Source: Cupriavidus lacunae
GTDB taxonomy: Bacteria; Pseudomonadota; Gammaproteobacteria; Burkholderiales; Burkholderiaceae
Direction: 5' to 3'
NCBI RefSeq assembly: GCF_003353055.1
Contig: NZ_QKWJ01000072.1
Span: 1-36,548 of the forward strand
DNA: 36,548 bases
The notes below the pieces were generated by a model. That model was given only the letters and a program-made list of their open reading frames with translations, was not told where the DNA came from and ran no database searches. The translations under genes and the position numbers were made by a program. Positions 6,560 through 14,757 of this stretch are shown piece by piece. Position 1 is the stretch's first letter. Every line of letters begins with the position of its first letter.

Positions 6560-9500
6560 GCTGCGTCCTTGAGCAGTTCACGTTGATCCCGGGCCTTGCG
6601 GCCATGCAGCTTGGCGAGATCGTCCACAAACTCATCCAACAGCGTGTCCATGTGCAGGAACGCCTCGTCTTCCAGCTCCGGTGTCGCCCAGTCCAGGCCC
6701 GCCTCCATCGCGTCCCGTTTGTGCGCCACCATCTGGTCCTGGTAGGTATCGATACTTCCCGGTAGATGGAAGTACACGACCTTCAACTGCTCCTTCCGGT
6801 TCCACCGAAGCGCGCGCCGCATCGCCTGATACTCGATACGCCACGTCCAGGAGCGGTCATAGAAGAGGACATAGTCCGCATTGGGCAGGTTGTAGCCCGC
6901 CCGGCCGGACGCCTTGGTGCATAGCAGCCCCGTGGCATCGCCGCCCACGAATCGCCTGTCCTTGTCGGCCACGCGCTTCGTGATCGGAATCCCGCCGTGG
7001 AACGGCACGGTGTCGACTCCCCTCGCCTTCAACTGACTGGCGATGAGGGTGATGACGCCCGGGTTCTCCGCGAACAGGATGGCCTGCTTCCCTTCTGCCG
7101 CGATGGCCTCCAGCCGCTCGATGACGGCACGTTGCTTGCTGGTGAGCTGCACCAGCATGCCGACGCCCTCTACCCCGTGCTGCGGGTAGTTGGCGGCGAA
7201 GTGCACAGCCCGGATGCGCGCCAGGATTGCGATCAGGTTGTTCGGCCGACCGTCCTTGCGGACGTCCCGGTACCAATTGGCAAACTCGTCAGCCGTGCGC
7301 AGGTAGAGCGACAGGTGGGCAGGATCCCATGGGGTCTCGACCACCTCGACTGCCGGCTGTTCGATGCGGATATACCTGGCCACGTCGGGCTCGCAGACCA
7401 GCCGGCGCTTCACGTGCGGCGCCAGCATCTGGCGGTACCGTGGCAGGTTGCCGATCTTGGGCACTTCGCGCTTGGCCCCGTCCTGCAGACTCTCGGCGAA
7501 TTCCCACGTCACCCACTCCAACACGACAAAATCGCTGCGGAAGCGATCAATGCCGCGCTCGGCGTGTTGCACCGTGGCCAGACAATTGGACTCCAGATAG
7601 CCGCGGCGGTAGCCATAAGGCTGCGCCGCCGCGCCGTCACCGCCCGTGAAGGCGACGAGTCCGAAGATATCGCGCGGGTAGTTGGCAATCGGGCTACCAG
7701 TCAGCACGTAGCGACGCCGGGCCGAAAGCTGCCACAGCGCGCGGCTCTGGTCACTCGTCGGGTTGGACAGGCGCTCGCCCTCGTCGGCCACCAACAGGCC
7801 GATACGACGGCGCAGTCGGTGGGCATACGTGACGCGCCGGGAAGCCTCCCGGCACACCGGCATGCGCAGCCGCTCATAGGCGATCAGGTTGACGCGACCG
7901 AGCGCACCCAGATCTTCCGGCGACTCGATGACATGCACGTCCGACACCGGCATGATCTGCGCCAGTTCCGCGCACATCTCCGAGATGAGCCGGGCCTCGA
8001 CGACGATCAAACCGTGCTTGACGCCAGACAGCAGGATCAGCGCCGCAGCCAGCCGCGACTTTCCGCAACCCTGCTCCCATGCCGCGACCGCGCCGCAAGG
8101 CTTCATCAGCAGCTCAACCAGGTCCTGCTGTTGGAATTCCCAGTCCAGCCACCGATCGATCCCCAGCGCCAGCAGCCGCTTGCGCAGCCAGCTCGCCTGC
8201 TCGGGATAGCGCTTGGCCAGCCCCTCGTGCACGATTTCCCACGCCTGCGCCGATTTCCCAACGCTATAGCGGGTGGTGATCTCGTCCAACGAAACGGCAT
8301 ACTGGTTGCCGCGCACGTCGTACTGGTAGCGGCCATCGGGCAGCCGATCGAAGCGGACTTCCTGGCCCGTCTTGATGACCGGGCTGCCCCACACGGTCGG
8401 ATCCACCACGTGCGTCTTCGTCGCCACACCTGTGAGGGTGTCTGCGGCGCCGACGCCCGTCGTCCAGACTACATGGCGCAACGGCAGGGCCTGCCGCGCA
8501 CTGCGTCGCAAGCGCCGGCCGAAGTGTTCCAGGAACCCCGGCGCGAACTCCGGCTCACCGCCGGCAGCCTTCACCATGTCGACCAAGTCACCCAGCGCCG
8601 CAATGGGATTGGGCTGCATCAGATAGGCCTCCAGATGCAGCCGGCCGGTGCCCGCGTATCGAAAGCCGCGCGGCAGGCGCTGGCCTTCCAGCGGCACGAT
8701 GCGACGCTCCAGCACGCGGTTGCGCACCATCGCCTCGACGAACCCACAGTCGAAGCCAAACACGATGCGCCGCCCGTCATGCGCGAAGCGTACCCGTTTC
8801 TGCGAGGTCACTGGCCGCGTGATGGCCGGCCCCTCGTCGTCCAGCAGCTGGTGACCGAGGCGCGTTTCGCCAAAGTGGCGTTCGTCCGCCTGTAACGCCA
8901 GCGCGGGCAGCGGCCGCGTCAGATCCGTGACGGATTGGCGCACATAGTCGCTCCGCTTCGCCCGGTACCGCGCGAATACCGCGATCGACGTGCGCACCTC
9001 GGCGCCCTCCTCGCGGAAGGCACTGGATGGCAGGTCGAACACGCCAACCACTCGTTGCGCTGCCTCATTGAACGGCTCACCGTACGGGATGGACAACCCG
9101 GCGAACTTGTCCACGAAGGTCGTCGGCAGCAAGGCCACCACGATCTGCGCCGCGTCCAGCGCCTGTGCCAGCGCGTACTCGTGGCTCAGGGCACTGGTGC
9201 TCGCCCCAAACCTGCCCCAGGTTGTGCAGTCATACGGCTTCAGGTGCGGCGATTCGAGATGAATCGAGAAGGGCGGATTGATAAGGGCGAGATCGAAGTG
9301 GCGCGGATGAATCTCTTCCATGCCGCCGTGCCGGAAGCTGCCATTGAAGCCCGCGGCTTCCACGGTCGCCTGAACCGCCTCGATCGTTGGCGCGTGCACA
9401 TCCACACCGTACAGGCTGTGCGCGGCCGGATCGGCGAACTGCAGCAAGCGGGCCGAACCCACCGAGTTGTCGAGGATCGACACCTTGCGCGCTGGCTGCC

Positions 9501-9663
9501 AGGCGGCAGCCACGCCCCACATGAGGCGGGCGATGGCGTCGGGAGTGAAGAACTGCGAGAGATGGCGCTGACGCGCGGCGTGCAACTCGCCCTGATGGGC
9601 GACCCTCTCGGCCTGTGAGCCAAGACTGACAATGGCCCGCAAGGGCTCGTACCAAGATGACAT
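6556..9663 (-). CDS. N6-adenine DNA methyltransferase / SNF2-like helicase fusion
   Basis: A 1035-residue protein with two enzymatic halves. The N-terminal half has a variant SAM-binding motif (DNSVGSARL, about 65-73), an acidic second motif (YGVDVHA) and the N6-methylase signature NPPF (129-132). The C-terminal half is a superfamily 2 ATPase: Walker A in EQGCGKSR near residue 530, a Walker B variant DEGE near 628, LTGSPI as motif III, and QAMRRALRWNRKEQ as motif VI near 950. I chose ATG 9663 (MSSWYEPL) because the much longer upstream frame is antisense-like and overlaps the next gene. Such fusions occur in phages and conjugative elements; phage P1 DarB, an anti-restriction protein, has a comparable plan. 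Role in protecting or modifying transferred DNA is inferred. Coupled to the 81-residue gene downstream. Confidence 0.88.
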   Translation of the reverse strand: MSSWYEPLRAIVSLGSQAERVAHQGELHAARQRHLSQFFTPDAIARLMWGVAAAWQPARKVSILDNSVGSARLLQFADPAAHSLYGVDVHAPTIEAVQATVEAAGFNGSFRHGGMEEIHPRHFDLALINPPFSIHLESPHLKPYDCTTWGRFGASTSALSHEYALAQALDAAQIVVALLPTTFVDKFAGLSIPYGEPFNEAAQRVVGVFDLPSSAFREEGAEVRTSIAVFARYRAKRSDYVRQSVTDLTRPLPALALQADERHFGETRLGHQLLDDEGPAITRPVTSQKRVRFAHDGRRIVFGFDCGFVEAMVRNRVLERRIVPLEGQRLPRGFRYAGTGRLHLEAYLMQPNPIAALGDLVDMVKAAGGEPEFAPGFLEHFGRRLRRSARQALPLRHVVWTTGVGAADTLTGVATKTHVVDPTVWGSPVIKTGQEVRFDRLPDGRYQYDVRGNQYAVSLDEITTRYSVGKSAQAWEIVHEGLAKRYPEQASWLRKRLLALGIDRWLDWEFQQQDLVELLMKPCGAVAAWEQGCGKSRLAAALILLSGVKHGLIVVEARLISEMCAELAQIMPVSDVHVIESPEDLGALGRVNLIAYERLRMPVCREASRRVTYAHRLRRRIGLLVADEGERLSNPTSDQSRALWQLSARRRYVLTGSPIANYPRDIFGLVAFTGGDGAAAQPYGYRRGYLESNCLATVQHAERGIDRFRSDFVVLEWVTWEFAESLQDGAKREVPKIGNLPRYRQMLAPHVKRRLVCEPDVARYIRIEQPAVEVVETPWDPAHLSLYLRTADEFANWYRDVRKDGRPNNLIAILARIRAVHFAANYPQHGVEGVGMLVQLTSKQRAVIERLEAIAAEGKQAILFAENPGVITLIASQLKARGVDTVPFHGGIPITKRVADKDRRFVGGDATGLLCTKASGRAGYNLPNADYVLFYDRSWTWRIEYQAMRRALRWNRKEQLKVVYFHLPGSIDTYQDQMVAHKRDAMEAGLDWATPELEDEAFLHMDTLLDEFVDDLAKLHGRKARDQRELLKDAA

Positions 9664-9731
9664 AGTGTGTTCCAGAGAAGAAGAAGCCCCGCCAGTGGCG
9701 GTGTATTGATAGAGGGCAAACCAGACAGCTT

Positions 9732-10388
9732 CTATGCGGACTGTGGCGACGTGCCGGCGTGCTGTTGGACAAACGCAATGAGCGTGTCTGTGATCGGCTT
9801 GGCTAGGCGCAACTCCCAGTACTCGTTGTACTGAATGACGGCGAGGCAGGTGGCCAGCGACGTGTAACCCATGCGACGGGCGAAGACAGCAAGTGCCGTG
9901 AACGCCTGAGTGACAGGCTCGAAGGAACCGAAGTGCAGTTGCCGCGATGGACGGGTGGCTGAGCAGACAGACTCGGAGATTGCGACCAACTTCAGTCTCA
10001 CCACTGTGACGGAGCGCCGCTCGGCCATGATGCTGGCCAGCCCGAAGGCGCGGCACAGCGTCACCGCCGTCTGCTGCTCGGCGATGGCGGGGCCGTTGGC
10101 CTCGTAGGTCGCGCGCAGGATTTCCCTGAAGTGATCGAGATCCGGCACGAGCCCAGCCGCGATCGCCTCCCAGATGTTGGGATGACCGTCAACGGGAATT
10201 CGTGTCTCGTCGATTTGGATGGGAGCCCCGAAGAGGCCGAAGTCGACACTGGCGCGCTGGATGATCTCAGCTACCTGCTTGCGGCAGAACCGCTTCAGTT
10301 CCAGCGATACCGAGGTGAAAGACTTTGCATCGGCCACCACCGCCTGAGTCGCGAGGAACGCCTCAATGCGTGGGTTGTACTTGGTCAA
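9732..10388 (-). CDS. Hypothetical protein, paralogue of its upstream neighbour
   Basis: A 218-residue protein of unknown function. It starts with TTG at 10388, immediately after the TAG of the upstream gene; an AGGAGG about eight bases before supports this unusual start. Its N-terminus (TKYNPRIEAFLATQ) resembles that of the upstream gene (YNKIIEQFIAAQ). The C-terminal part (TALAVFARRMGYTSLATCLA, then YNEYWELRLAKPITDTLIAF) aligns with the neighbour's LTGLATFAAKAGHHVLANCL and WEFKLSHQVADDLMLFVGEY. The pair therefore arose by tandem duplication. No transmembrane segment or known motif is seen. It precedes the methylase/helicase by 68 bases and is probably co-transcribed with it. Confidence 0.75.
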   Translation of the reverse strand: MTKYNPRIEAFLATQAVVADAKSFTSVSLELKRFCRKQVAEIIQRASVDFGLFGAPIQIDETRIPVDGHPNIWEAIAAGLVPDLDHFREILRATYEANGPAIAEQQTAVTLCRAFGLASIMAERRSVTVVRLKLVAISESVCSATRPSRQLHFGSFEPVTQAFTALAVFARRMGYTSLATCLAVIQYNEYWELRLAKPITDTLIAFVQQHAGTSPQSA

Positions 10389-11175
10389 CTAAATGGCCTC
10401 CTGCATGAACGCTTCGCCGTACTCACCGACGAACAACATCAGATCGTCCGCCACCTGGTGCGAAAGCTTGAATTCCCAGGCGTCCTTGAAGAAGACGATG
10501 TCGAGGCCCGGATAGCATTCCTTCTCGCGATAGTGGTACTCCAGCTGGTGGAGATTGAAGCGTGTGAGGCAATTCGCCAGCACGTGATGGCCGGCCTTCG
10601 CGGCGAATGTGGCCAGTCCGGTTAGGCAATCCGCGGTGCTCTGCAGGCTGTAGTAATTCACCTTGCGCGCGGAGCGCGCCGTAGCAAGCTTCGGAACCGA
10701 CATGCTTGCGCAGAATGACCGCAGAGGCGGTCTTCTTGATCTCGCGCTTACGATTCAGCCCGAACCCGCTGACGATGCGCTGGGCCGCCTGCCGATAGGC
10801 CAGCTCCGCTCCGCCGTTGCCGCCGTAGCGTGCGGTGAGCGAAGCCCACAGGGCGTCAATATCGGGGATGCCGCCCGCCTTCAGGGCAGCGTCGATATCC
10901 AGCCCCGCGCGTTCATGCTCGTCGTGGTCTTTGATATCGAGCCGGCTACCCGGCGGCGCAAACTCGCGGCGGGCGCGATTGACGACGCCACTCGCGAGCG
11001 AGCGGCAGAAGCTTTGCAGCTCCCTCGTCATGGCGTATTCGCTGCGAACGTCGACCGCATGGTAGTGGTCGGCGATGCCCGCAACGGTATCACGCTCGAA
11101 AGCCGCAGCTGCCAGATACGCCGCATGGGCCGCCTGCTGGGCGGCAATGAACTGCTCGATAATCTTATTGTACAT
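10389..11175 (-). pseudogene. Frameshifted paralogue of the 9732-10388 gene
   Basis: The N-terminal part reads from ATG 11175 (MYNKIIEQFIAAQ) in one frame to about 10705. The homologous C-terminal part (KLATARSARKVNYYSLQSTA onward to FMQEAI) then lies in the next frame, ending at 10389. Alignment with the 218-residue neighbour needs both parts in order, so a one-base shift lies near 10695-10712. The original frame happens to stay open to 10423, giving a false 250-residue ORF. An ATG at the junction (10703) could start the second part separately. This could be a decayed gene, a sequencing error or, less likely, programmed frameshifting. A leader hairpin (11207-11233) precedes the start. Confidence 0.7.
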
Positions 11176-11206
11176 GTTGTCTCTCGGAAGGAATTGCCGG
11201 GAGACG

Positions 11207-11233
11207 CCCCATCGGGAAGGTCTCCCGATGGGG
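11207..11233 (-). promoter_or_regulatory. Leader hairpin H1
   Basis: CCCCATCGGGA and TCCCGATGGGG pair perfectly over eleven bases around a five-base loop. The hairpin base is 31 bases upstream of ATG 11175. It has no U-tract, so simple termination is unlikely. One of four similar leaders in this module. Confidence 0.75.
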
Positions 11234-11257
11234 TCAAAGGTTGGAAACGGCGCTCAG

Positions 11258-11530
11258 CTATGCGCCAGCGTCGTCATCCTCGTCGTCAGCGCCTGCCGTC
11301 CAGCGCTCCAGGTCCAGGTACTCCTGTAACCATTGCTCGCGCACGGCTGGCGAAGCCGTTGCCCAGGTGGACTCATTCTTGTCGTTGCCGCTGAAAAACA
11401 CCCCGGCAACGTCGCCGGCGTCGATGCCCGCGGCACGCTGGAGGGGATACAGCGCCTCGTTGAGGTCATCCACCAAAGCGGCCGCGTCGATCATGGCCTG
11501 CGTGACTGCTGAAAGAGATGGCATTGGCAT
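11258..11530 (-). CDS. Hypothetical small acidic protein
   Basis: About 90 residues, unknown family. ATG 11530 (MPMPSLSAV) has a strong GGGAGAGG just upstream; an ATG four codons earlier (11542) and one two codons later are also possible. The sequence is mostly helical and acidic, with VDDLNEALYPLQ, a central GIDAGDVAGVFFSGNDKNES, and an Asp-rich tail (ADDEDDDAGA). It follows the 157-residue gene by only 12 bases, so the two are co-transcribed and perhaps translationally coupled. Function unknown. Confidence 0.7.
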   Translation of the reverse strand: MPMPSLSAVTQAMIDAAALVDDLNEALYPLQRAAGIDAGDVAGVFFSGNDKNESTWATASPAVREQWLQEYLDLERWTAGADDEDDDAGA

Positions 11531-11542
11531 GGCCTCTCCCAA

Positions 11543-12016
11543 TCAGTGAAGGGCCAGGGCCGGGCCGGTGGGCATCGGCACGACGCCGAGCGCCAGCCAG
11601 TGCGCGACCGGATGATCCGGAAAATCCGGGATCGAGCCGAGGCGGTACAACATCGGCACGTTCTGCGGCTCGCGCTCGCCGTCCTGCAGCTGGCGCCGGT
11701 AGCGGTAGCTCAGCGACAGCCAGGTCAGTTCGGCGCGGGCGATGTGATCCCACTGCGCAGGCAGGCGGGACTCATCGAACAGCGCTGCGCCTGCCGCGTT
11801 CATGCGGGCCACCACGCAGCCGAAGTCGTGGGCAAAGCCACGGCGCACGAACGTGAGCGCGTCGGACGCGTGCATGCCGAAGATGCGGCCTAGCTGGCGG
11901 ATGTACACGGCGCACTCAAGGCGAGAGCGTTCAGCGTAGTCATCCGTGCCGACCTGGGCGCAGGCTTCGTCGTACGAAACGGGACCGACTTCGATTTCGA
12001 GGAATTTCTGGATCAT
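11543..12016 (-). CDS. Hypothetical protein with a shared PAxWDxIAxxELxW motif
   Basis: A 157-residue protein starting at ATG 12016 (MIQKFLEIEVG). The longer open frame upstream runs through the leader hairpin and is not credible. It carries LPAQWDHIARAELTWLSLSY (about 96-115), closely matching IPARWDAIATFELSWSLSQL in the 159-residue gene at 12840-13319; both then continue with a PDF/PDY phrase. The two genes are therefore related, though the rest differs. No enzyme motif is recognised. A leader hairpin (12047-12072) lies 30 bases before the start. Part of the leftward operon. Confidence 0.75.
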   Translation of the reverse strand: MIQKFLEIEVGPVSYDEACAQVGTDDYAERSRLECAVYIRQLGRIFGMHASDALTFVRRGFAHDFGCVVARMNAAGAALFDESRLPAQWDHIARAELTWLSLSYRYRRQLQDGEREPQNVPMLYRLGSIPDFPDHPVAHWLALGVVPMPTGPALALH

Positions 12017-12046
12017 GACGTTTCCTTGGGATATGACGGGAAACGC

Positions 12047-12072
12047 CCCACAGGGACGCGTTTCCCTGTGGG
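12047..12072 (-). promoter_or_regulatory. Leader hairpin H2
   Basis: CCCACAGGGA pairs perfectly with TCCCTGTGGG across a six-base loop, 30 bases before ATG 12016. The stem sequence differs from H1 by paired changes while shape and spacing are kept. Confidence 0.75.
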
Positions 12073-12099
12073 TAGATGAAGGACTCCGTCGTGCGACGA

Positions 12100-12342
12100 T
12101 CAGCCGGAGATAGATGAATCCGTGTGCCACTTCGGCTGCAGCAGGCCGCCTTCACGCCACATCGCGTGGCTGGTTGCAAGCAGCCAACCAACGAAGAGCA
12201 GCGCAGTGAGCAGCGCGCAGATGCTGAGCTGGAAACTCAGCAGCCAGGCGTCCCCGGTATTCATCGAAAACGCAAAGGCCAGGGCAAAGATGACACCCAG
12301 GCCAGACAAGGCGAGCGTGGAAAGGCGATCGATCGTGGACAT
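12100..12342 (-). CDS. Small two-helix membrane protein
   Basis: An 80-residue protein from ATG 12342 (MSTIDRLSTL). Two hydrophobic segments are clear: LALSGLGVIFALAFAFSM and LSICALLTALLFVGWLLA, separated by NTGDAWLLSFQ, so it is probably an inner-membrane hairpin protein. The tail is polar. The longer frame upstream simply translates the leader hairpin (HWGLVP), a phrase that recurs before the next membrane gene, and is rejected. Similar in plan to the 68-residue neighbour, which suggests a pair. Function unknown. Confidence 0.7.
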   Translation of the reverse strand: MSTIDRLSTLALSGLGVIFALAFAFSMNTGDAWLLSFQLSICALLTALLFVGWLLATSHAMWREGGLLQPKWHTDSSISG

Positions 12343-12375
12343 GAAGCAGACTCCAATGGATAGGCACGGAGCCTG

Positions 12376-12401
12376 CCCATCGGGGACAAGGCCCCAATGG
12401 G
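12376..12401 (-). promoter_or_regulatory. Leader hairpin H3
   Basis: CCCATCGGGG and CCCCAATGGG form a ten-position stem with one central mismatch around an ACAAGG loop (plus-strand reading), 33 bases before ATG 12342. Its loop is identical to that of H4. Confidence 0.72.
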
Positions 12402-12467
12402 AGAGAGTGTCGACCGGCAACGCAAGCGCACAGGTCGAGAAGGGGGCCGCAGAGGCGGCCCGAGGCG

Positions 12468-12674
12468 TCAGCCCAAAGCTTGGACGTAACGCGTATGCGA
12501 GGAATAGGCAACCAACCAGGCCGCGGCAATCAGACTACCGATCATCGCGCAGCAGGCCAGTTGCAGGTACAACAGACCTGAGTCGACGGTTGCGATTGTG
12601 AAACCCAATGCGGCGAACAGGTTGAAGATCATGGCCAGAACAGCCATGGGAGTGCCGCGATAGTGGATGAACAT
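12468..12674 (-). CDS. Small two-helix membrane protein
   Basis: A 68-residue protein from ATG 12674 (MFIHYRGTPM). It has two hydrophobic segments, MAVLAMIFNLFAALGFTIA and LACCAMIGSLIAAAWLVA, with TVDSGLLYLQ between. The plan and the loop (NTGDAWLLSFQ versus TVDSGLLYLQ) match the 80-residue neighbour, so the two are probably diverged tandem copies. The upstream extension of the frame translates the leader hairpin and is rejected. Inner-membrane location inferred; role unknown. Confidence 0.7.
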   Translation of the reverse strand: MFIHYRGTPMAVLAMIFNLFAALGFTIATVDSGLLYLQLACCAMIGSLIAAAWLVAYSSHTRYVQALG

Positions 12675-12702
12675 GATGGCTCCAACGAAAGATGGAGCCA
12701 TG

Positions 12703-12727
12703 CCCATGGGGACAAGGCCCCAGTGGG
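12703..12727 (-). promoter_or_regulatory. Leader hairpin H4
   Basis: CCCATGGGG, an ACAAGG loop and CCCCAGTGGG, 28 bases before ATG 12674. The stem has one unpaired position. Sequence and position are very close to H3. Confidence 0.7.
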
Positions 12728-12839
12728 TGAGAAAAGCAGAAAAAGCAGAGTGCCGACGAATCGGCCGTATCGATGCGTCAGTGACGCGAAAGTAGCCCGC
12801 AGGATACCGCAAAGCTTGCTGCCAAGAAAGCCCCCGACA

Positions 12840-13319
12840 CTACTTCAGGTCGACTCCTGCCTTACGTAGCCGGTTGATGACTTGCCAGCGGTAGCCTCCA
12901 GCCTCGGCCGGATCCTGGATCGATGAGTAGTCCGGCATGCGCTCGATCCCCGGCTTGCCGCCGGGCTTTTCAAAGCCAACGGCGTCCAGGTCGTGCTGTG
13001 CCGCCTGTAGCTGCGACAGCGACCACGACAACTCGAACGTGGCGATGGCATCCCAACGAGCGGGAATGGTGTCGGCGTCGAACCAGACCTCGCCCACTCC
13101 GTCCATGATCGCCGTGACCGTGTACTCGCTGCCCTGCTCCGACGGAATGGCGCGCACCTCAAAGCGCAGGGAATCGGCGGGCGGGTGCCAGAAGACCCGA
13201 TCCAGCATGCGCCGGAAGGTGAGTGCGTCGATGGTGGCCAACTCGCGATAGAGCGGCTCATCGGGGGCGGCGAAGGTCCGCTCGTCGCGCGGTCGGGTGC
13301 CGAGGTTCAGTTCCTTCAT
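12840..13319 (-). CDS. Hypothetical protein sharing the PAxWDxIAxxELxW motif
   Basis: A 159-residue soluble protein beginning MKELNLGTRPRDERT at ATG 13319; the ribosome binding site is weak. The central region (SEYTVTAIMDGVGEVWFDAD, then IPARWDAIATFELSWSLSQL) resembles the 157-residue gene at 11543-12016, including the following helical stretch and an MPDY/IPDF phrase. It ends in a basic segment (QVINRLRKAGVDLK). Family unknown. It is the first gene of the leftward run and lies divergent from the rightward genes that start near 13.5 kb. No leader hairpin precedes it. Confidence 0.75.
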   Translation of the reverse strand: MKELNLGTRPRDERTFAAPDEPLYRELATIDALTFRRMLDRVFWHPPADSLRFEVRAIPSEQGSEYTVTAIMDGVGEVWFDADTIPARWDAIATFELSWSLSQLQAAQHDLDAVGFEKPGGKPGIERMPDYSSIQDPAEAGGYRWQVINRLRKAGVDLK

Positions 13320-13446
13320 TGTGATATTAGGGGACGAAATTGCCGGTCATCCGGCTTAAGACGTGCGAAATCATACGTCATTCGCCGATCGGTCCGTCCC
13401 GATTCGCGCCGAAAATGATGCCTGCCGCCATGGGCCGAGCGCCACC

Positions 13447-13473
13447 TTGACTTTGCGCCGAGCCCGGTAAGCT
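13447..13473 (+). promoter_or_regulatory. Possible promoter
   Basis: TTGACT at 13447-13452 and TAAGCT at 13468-13473 (spacing 15, shorter than ideal) lie ahead of the rightward reading frames. A GACGT/ACGTC inverted repeat sits upstream near 13361-13380. Weak, sequence-only support. Confidence 0.3.
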
Positions 13474-13508
13474 AGATTCGTCCCCCCAGCATTCGACCGA
13501 GCAAAGCA

Positions 13509-14023
13509 TGCGTTTCACCCTCTACGAACGTTACAACCCTCGATTTCAAGGCACGCCGCCAAGCGGCCTTTGCCCGCAAACAGGCGCGCGAACGCGAATG
13601 CCATCCACTGCTGGCTGAGCACGTGGCAGCCGAAGAGCATTCTGTGGACGAAGAGCTGGCCCGGCGCAATGCCCGTGCCGACGCCTGTGAAGCGAGGATG
13701 CGCGCCTTCCATGAGCGCAACTGGCGTGATGCGCGCCGTATCATTTTGCGCGCCCGGAGGCCGTGCAAGCCGTTATCCGCGTCAAGTGGGGAGCCTGGGT
13801 TGGCCCGACCACCTCGACATACTTCTCGAGCGGGCCGCACACGCCATCGACGCCGTTTATCCGGCACGCCTTGAGGATCAGCCAGCGCCTGCCGATATCC
13901 ACGGCTGAGACGCAACCCGGCACGTCGACTCATCTACTTTTTCCCGTTTCCATGGAACACGCCATCGTTGATCTGCTCGCCAAGATCGAGCAGTATTTCC
14001 AACTCCAGGGGCCTGCCGCCTAG
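13509..14023 (+). pseudogene. Frameshifted hypothetical gene
   Basis: Coding-like sequence switches frame at least twice on the plus strand. It opens MRFTLYERYN at 13509, continues one frame over as LDFKARRQAAFARKQARERE and FHERNWRDARRII, then changes again near 13750 to EAVQAVIRVKWGAWVGPTTS and ends at 14023 (FQLQGPAA). The middle part is a charged helical segment. Minus-strand frames here are Arg/Ser-rich shadows. I read this as one decayed gene of unknown function, but two overlapping small genes are possible. Confidence 0.45.
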
Positions 14024-14092
14024 TGGCGCTGGCCGGGCGGATCGCGAATCTTGGCATAATGCGCGCCACACTCCCGCGAACCCGCCCCAACC

Positions 14093-14704
14093 ATGTCAGA
14101 CGGCCTCCTCTCCTGCGCGCATTGCGACAGCCAGCCCCGATTCATCGCCAACCGCTTTGAAGCGGTCATTGTCTGCACCGGCTGCGGCATGTCCACCCCG
14201 CCCCAATCCCTTGATGCTGGCCGCGATCAGGCCTTTGCCATCCTCAGCGGTATCTGGAACACCCGTGTCCGCCCCCGCCCGACCGAGCAGCACGAGCTTG
14301 CTGCCATCGTCCGCAAGGAACTGAGCAGCTCCGACCTGGGCATGGTGCTCGCGCTTATTGCCCGCAACGAAGACAACTGGGACATTCGCGGCCCGCTCTT
14401 CGCCGCTATGGCGGAAAAGCTGTTGCAGCCCGAGCCGCTCCTGCAGGAACTGGTGCCGGCCGAGTCCCTGTTGAAGGATGCCAGCCGTTACCGCAAACTC
14501 ATGCGCCGCGCCAAGGTGATCCAGATCGACGGCCGCCCGTGGATTCACATCGAACCGATCGATGCGCTGCCTGCGACCATCTCCGAAGAGCTGTTCGGCG
14601 GCACGATTGTCCTGGAGGAGTTTCTCGCGCGCATCCTCGACTGTACTGACGAAAATGGGAGCCCCATTGCGCCCGCCCTCTGGAAGCCGCCGAGCCGCCC
14701 TTGA
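14093..14704 (+). CDS. Lar-like zinc-ribbon protein (possible restriction alleviation)
   Basis: A 203-residue protein. Residues about 1-60 hold two CxxC knuckles (CAHC near residue 8 and CTGC near 28) followed by AFAILSGIWNTR. This layout matches Lar-type restriction-alleviation domains, which end with an A-xxx-WN-x-R phrase. The remaining 140 residues are an unrecognised helical domain (ELAAIVRKELSSSDLGMVLA, then RKLMRRAKVIQIDGRPWIHI). Known Lar proteins modulate type I restriction; the function here is inferred from the N-terminus only. A CATAAT -10-like element lies about 35 bases upstream. It neighbours a nuclease and, to the left, a methylase/helicase, consistent with a DNA-protection role. 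Confidence 0.7.
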   Translation: MSDGLLSCAHCDSQPRFIANRFEAVIVCTGCGMSTPPQSLDAGRDQAFAILSGIWNTRVRPRPTEQHELAAIVRKELSSSDLGMVLALIARNEDNWDIRGPLFAAMAEKLLQPEPLLQELVPAESLLKDASRYRKLMRRAKVIQIDGRPWIHIEPIDALPATISEELFGGTIVLEEFLARILDCTDENGSPIAPALWKPPSRP

Positions 14705-14757
14705 CTTCGCGTAGGCGTTGGCAAGATCGAGGTATCTCTCATCCGAGCAAATAAGCG

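Noticed and set aside
6997..8895. 632-residue plus-strand ORF
   Set aside because: Antisense to the methylase/helicase; typical long shadow frame in high-GC DNA.
13472..13933. 153-residue minus ORF
   Set aside because: Arg/Ser/Ala-rich shadow; the plus strand reads as a decayed gene with normal composition.
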